Source of the DNA: Gallionella sp.
GTDB taxonomy: Bacteria; Pseudomonadota; Gammaproteobacteria; Burkholderiales; Gallionellaceae
Direction of reading: 5' to 3'
Length of the DNA stretch: 8,539 bases
Assembly: GCA_024654105.1 (NCBI GenBank)
Contig: JANLID010000033.1
Coordinates: 1-8,539, forward strand
The position numbers and the translations under genes are program-made. Shown piece after piece: positions 6,616 to 8,539 of the stretch (position 1 is the stretch's first letter; each line of letters starts with the position of its first letter). The notes below the pieces were generated by a model. That model did not search any database and was not told the DNA's origin. It saw only the letters and a list, made by a program, of their open reading frames with translations.

Positions 6616-7404
6616 TCAATTCCCTCTAAACATGATTGCGGTCAAAACGAAATCCAGCATCAGAATCGCCAATGAAGAAGTCACCACCGTGCGCGTCGTC
6701 GCGCCGGATACGCCTTCTGCCGTGGGCGGCGCATCATAGCCCTCGAACAGCGCGATCACCGTCACCACGATGCCGAATACGAAACTCTTGAGCACGCCGT
6801 TCAGGATGTCCTCGCGAAAATCCACCGCGGCCTGCATCTGCGACCAGAACGACCCCTCGTCCACACCGATCTGCACCACCCCCACCAGGTAGCCGCCGAA
6901 CACCCCCACCGCGCTGAACAACGCGGCCAGCAGCGGCATGGAAATCACGCCCGCCCAGAAACGCGGCGCGACGATGCGCGCGATCGGATTGACCGCCATC
7001 ATTTCCATCGCGGAAATCTGCTCGGTCGCCCTCATCAGGCCGATTTCCGCCGTCATCGCCGAACCGGCGCGGCTGGCAAACAGCAGCGCGGCCACCACCG
7101 GCCCCAGTTCGCGCACCAGGCTCAACGCCACCATGCTGCCCAGCGCCGACTCGGAGCCGTAGCGTTTGAGCGTCTCATAGCCCTGCAAACCGAGCACCAT
7201 GCCGACAAACAGACCGGCCACCACGATGATGATCAGCGACATCACGCCGGTGGAAAACAACTCCTTGATGATCAGGTGGAAGCGCCGGAAACCGCTGCCC
7301 GAGTGCGTCAGCGTGAGCAGAAAAAAGCGCGTCGCCACGCCGATGCGCCACACCGCATTGATGGTGCGGTGGCCAATTCCCTTGATCGCATTAACTGCCG
7401 GCAT
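6616..7404 (-). CDS. mlaE: MlaE permease of the phospholipid ABC transporter
   Basis: MlaE is the integral membrane subunit, two copies of which form the lipid path between MlaF and the MlaD ring. The 262 residues match the family length. An N-terminal interfacial helix region (about 1-45) precedes the membrane segments, the first being GVMSLIIIVVAGLFVGMVLG. The most conserved stretch is present: LVRELGPVVAALLFASRAGS, then AMTAEIGLMRATEQISAMEM, then AVNPIARIVAPRFWAGVISM. This includes the cytoplasmic coupling region that contacts MlaF. Later segments include LLAALFSAVGVFGGYLVGV and FVFGIVVTVIALFEGY. The last stretch runs to residue 262. The ATG at 7404 lies 4 bases after the mlaF stop, with AAGG inside the end of mlaF, so the two are tightly linked. 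Confidence 0.96.
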   Translation of the reverse strand: MPAVNAIKGIGHRTINAVWRIGVATRFFLLTLTHSGSGFRRFHLIIKELFSTGVMSLIIIVVAGLFVGMVLGLQGYETLKRYGSESALGSMVALSLVRELGPVVAALLFASRAGSAMTAEIGLMRATEQISAMEMMAVNPIARIVAPRFWAGVISMPLLAALFSAVGVFGGYLVGVVQIGVDEGSFWSQMQAAVDFREDILNGVLKSFVFGIVVTVIALFEGYDAPPTAEGVSGATTRTVVTSSLAILMLDFVLTAIMFRGN

Positions 7405-7408
7405 GGTG

Positions 7409-8212
7409 TCAGCCTTTCAAATTCAGGTCTTGGCGGTAATCACCGCCGGGATAATGGAAAGGCACCGGGCCATCCATCTCGCCATGCACGAACTGGTGCA
7501 CAAATTCTTTATCGGAAGCGCGGATTTCATCGGGCGTTCCCTCCGCCATGATCACACCGCTCGCCACAAAATAAACATAGTCCACGATTTTCAGCGATTC
7601 CTGCACGTCATGCGTGACGATTATCGAGGTCGCCCCGAGCGCATCATTCAGGCGGCGAATCAAATCGCCCACCACGCTCAGCGAAATCGGATCCAGCCCG
7701 GCAAACGGCTCATCATACATGATCAGCATCGGATCGAGCGCCACGGCGCGCGCCAGTGCCACGCGCCGCGCCATGCCGCCGGACAGCTCGGACGGCATCA
7801 GGCTGTGCGTGCCGCGCAGGCCGACCGCATTCAGCTTCATCAGCACCAAGTCGCGGATGATCTCTTCCGGCAGATCGGTATGCTCGCGCATCTGGAACGC
7901 CACGTTGTCATACACCGACATATCGGTGAACAATGCGCCGAACTGGAACAGCATGCCCATCTTGCGCCGCATGGCGTACAGGTTGTTCCGGCCAAGCTCA
8001 TGAACCACCTGCCCATCCACCTTGACATAACCTTTGGTCGGCTTGAGCGCGCCGCCGATATGGCGCAGCACCGTAGTCTTGCCGCAGCCGCTCAAGCCCA
8101 TGATGGCAACCAGCTTTCCCTTGGGAAAAACCATGTTGATCCCCTGCAGGACAGGCCGCTTGCCATAGGCGAAATTGAGGTCACGAATCTCGACCAGCGC
8201 GGGTGAAGACAA
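7409..8212 (-). CDS. mlaF: MlaF ATP-binding subunit of the phospholipid ABC transporter
   Basis: MlaF is the cytoplasmic ATPase that powers the Mla system. The 267 residues contain all nucleotide-binding motifs. Walker A is GLSGCGKTT (39-47). The Q-loop Gln is near 90 (GMLFQFG). The signature is LSGGMARR (143-150). Walker B is LIMYDEPF (163-170) with the catalytic Glu168, followed by the D-loop AGLDP. The switch His is at 201 in VTHD. The start is a TTG at 8212. No ATG is available nearby in frame: an ATG at 8243 is out of frame and overlaps the predicted -10 box, and the next in-frame ATG is Met27. Starting at TTG gives the expected N-terminus, just before LVEIRDLNFAYG. The ribosome binding site is weak (GTGGA), so translation initiation may be modest. 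It is the first gene of the operon, with a promoter just upstream. Confidence 0.95.
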   Translation of the reverse strand: MSSPALVEIRDLNFAYGKRPVLQGINMVFPKGKLVAIMGLSGCGKTTVLRHIGGALKPTKGYVKVDGQVVHELGRNNLYAMRRKMGMLFQFGALFTDMSVYDNVAFQMREHTDLPEEIIRDLVLMKLNAVGLRGTHSLMPSELSGGMARRVALARAVALDPMLIMYDEPFAGLDPISLSVVGDLIRRLNDALGATSIIVTHDVQESLKIVDYVYFVASGVIMAEGTPDEIRASDKEFVHQFVHGEMDGPVPFHYPGGDYRQDLNLKG

Positions 8213-8241
8213 AGTTGGAATCCACGGAATCAGGAGGGTGC

Positions 8242-8271
8242 ATTCTAAACCAGCGCACCCGCAATCCTCAA
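8242..8271 (-). promoter_or_regulatory. Predicted sigma-70 promoter of the mlaFEDCB operon
   Basis: On the minus strand, TTGAGG (8271-8266) and TAGAAT (8247-8242) are separated by 18 bases. TAGAAT matches five of six consensus -10 bases and TTGAGG four of six of the -35. Transcription would start near 8235, giving a leader of about 23 bases before the TTG start of mlaF. A 6-bp inverted repeat GGGTGC/GCACCC (8236-8241 and 8255-8260) surrounds the -10 and could be an operator, though this is speculative. Confidence 0.5.
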
Positions 8272-8289
8272 CTTATCATTGAAACGGGA

Positions 8290-8408
8290 ACCACGAAGAA
8301 CACGAAGAACACGAAGACCGCGAAGAAGAACAGTAACCTGTTGTTCCAAAAATGGTAGCCACCTTGCCGATGATCATCCAACCTCATGAAAAATCTTCGT
8401 GATCTCTG
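8290..8408. repeat. Second copy of the CACGAAG-type repeat, with a 9-bp tandem
   Basis: Four 9-mers in a row (ACCACGAAG, AACACGAAG, AACACGAAG, ACCGCGAAG; 8290-8325) open this 119-bp block. It then contains CCTTGCCGATGATCATCC (from 8362) and ends in AAATCTTCGTGATCTCTG (8391-8408). The 118 bp at 4948-5065 in the mlaB-ibaG spacer have the same start, the same CCTTGCCGA centre and the same end in the same orientation, with insertions and deletions in between. The CACGAAG start and CTTCGTG end are inverted relative to each other. Confidence 0.7.
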
Positions 8409-8443
8409 ATGAAACTACTGGTGAAACTACTAGCCATCTGACT
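8406..8443. repeat. 38-bp block, inverted copy of 5150-5187
   Basis: Read on the plus strand, this block equals the reverse complement of 5150-5187 with 37 of 38 bases identical; the one difference is A at 8412 against G. It is joined directly to the end of the CACGAAG-type repeat, whereas the other copy is separated from it by two hairpins. After 8443 the two copies diverge: this one continues AGCAGCCTGTCGGACTT and has lost the perfect hairpin. Confidence 0.8.
8409..8441 (+). CDS. Possible 10-codon micro-ORF (MKLLVKLLAI), copy 2
   Basis: An ATG at 8409 reads M-K-L-L-V-K-L-L-A-I and stops at TGA (8439-8441). The counterpart at 5184-5152 differs by one residue (E for K at position 2). This copy has no ribosome binding site in front and no intact hairpin behind. 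It is listed because the two copies agree, not because translation is likely. Confidence 0.12.
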   Translation: MKLLVKLLAI

Positions 8444-8487
8444 AGCAGCCTGTCGGACTTAAAATTTCACCAACCACCCCAATAAAA

Positions 8488-8496
8488 TGCTATAAT
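8488..8496 (+). promoter_or_regulatory. Extended -10 promoter for a plus-strand gene beyond the window
   Basis: TGCTATAAT contains a perfect TATAAT (8491-8496) preceded by the extended TG motif (8488-8489). No good -35 hexamer is found at 16-18 bases upstream, which fits an extended -10 promoter. Transcription would start near 8503, about 29 bases before the ATG at 8532. Confidence 0.5.
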
Positions 8497-8531
8497 TCGT
8501 CGCGTAATCATAAAGTTATCACACAAAACCC

Positions 8532-8539
8532 ATGAGCCG
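8532..8539 (+). CDS. Possible start of the next gene (3' part outside window)
   Basis: The window ends with an ATG followed by AGC and a partial codon. It lies about 36 bases after the extended -10 box, a plausible distance for a short leader, and would make a gene divergent from mlaF. No clear ribosome binding site is seen in the A/C-rich sequence before it. Two codons are too little to name a product. Confidence 0.25.

Larger units (their letters stand above)
8213..8531. other. 319-bp intergenic region upstream of mlaF
   Basis: This stretch holds the mlaF promoter (8242-8271), a 9-bp tandem repeat (8290-8325), the second copy of the CCTTGCCGA...TCTTCGTGATCTCTG block (to 8408), the inverted 38-bp block (8406-8443) and a probable plus-strand promoter (8488-8496). 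GGGTGC (8236-8241) and GCACCC (8255-8260) flank the mlaF -10 box as a small inverted repeat. No tRNA, CRISPR array or protein gene longer than a micro-ORF is visible. Confidence 0.7.

Noticed and set aside
7199..8206. Plus-strand open frame (335 codons) opposite mlaF and mlaE
   Set aside because: It is a His/Arg-rich shadow of two clear minus-strand genes, without a binding site or family pattern.
8290..8325. CRISPR-like short tandem repeats
   Set aside because: The units are 9 bases long and directly adjacent, with no spacers and no cas genes. It is a simple tandem repeat.
8444..8460. CAGCCTGTCGGACTT as an insertion-sequence end
   Set aside because: From memory it resembles some transposon termini, but no inverted partner, target duplication or transposase is visible in the window, so it is not called.

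Overview
The window looks like chromosomal DNA of a betaproteobacterium, possibly of the Nitrosomonadales (Gallionella/Sideroxydans-like). That placement is inferred from protein flavour, gene order and a short-form HisG, and has not been checked by search. Most of it is a dense, minus-strand housekeeping block with GC-rich codon use.

Layout by position. 2-343 (+): the C-terminal acetyltransferase end of ArgA, cut by the window edge. 344-1065 (+): a more A+T-rich patch with a possible 29-codon ORF that overlaps the start of a class I SAM methyltransferase. 1066-1221: a convergent gap with small palindromes. 1222-4678 (-): hisD, hisG and murA, separated by two repeat-bearing spacers. 4686-4928 (-): ibaG, a BolA-family gene. 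4929-5214: a repeat-rich spacer with inverted ends and two strong hairpins. 5215-8212 (-): mlaB, mlaC, mlaD, mlaE and mlaF, almost without gaps. 8213-8531: a second repeat-rich spacer carrying a promoter for mlaF on the minus strand and probably one for an unseen gene on the plus strand, which may begin at 8532.

Read in the direction of transcription, the minus-strand block is mlaF-mlaE-mlaD-mlaC-mlaB-(repeats)-ibaG-murA-hisG-hisD. The Mla genes encode the inner-membrane ABC transporter (MlaF ATPase, MlaE permease, MlaD MCE-domain ring, MlaB STAS subunit) and the periplasmic carrier MlaC, which move phospholipids between the two membranes. The outer-membrane partner MlaA is not here. MurA makes the first committed step of peptidoglycan synthesis. 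HisG and HisD are the first and last enzymes of histidine synthesis, and the rest of the his pathway does not follow hisD in this window.

The least ordinary content is non-coding. Related repeats sit on both sides of the mla operon: a direct pair of about 118 bp and an inverted 38-bp pair with one mismatch. The inverted pair carries a matching 10-codon micro-ORF, and one copy runs into a perfect 13-bp hairpin. This looks like a family of small dispersed repeats. I found no clear new defence or metabolic system.
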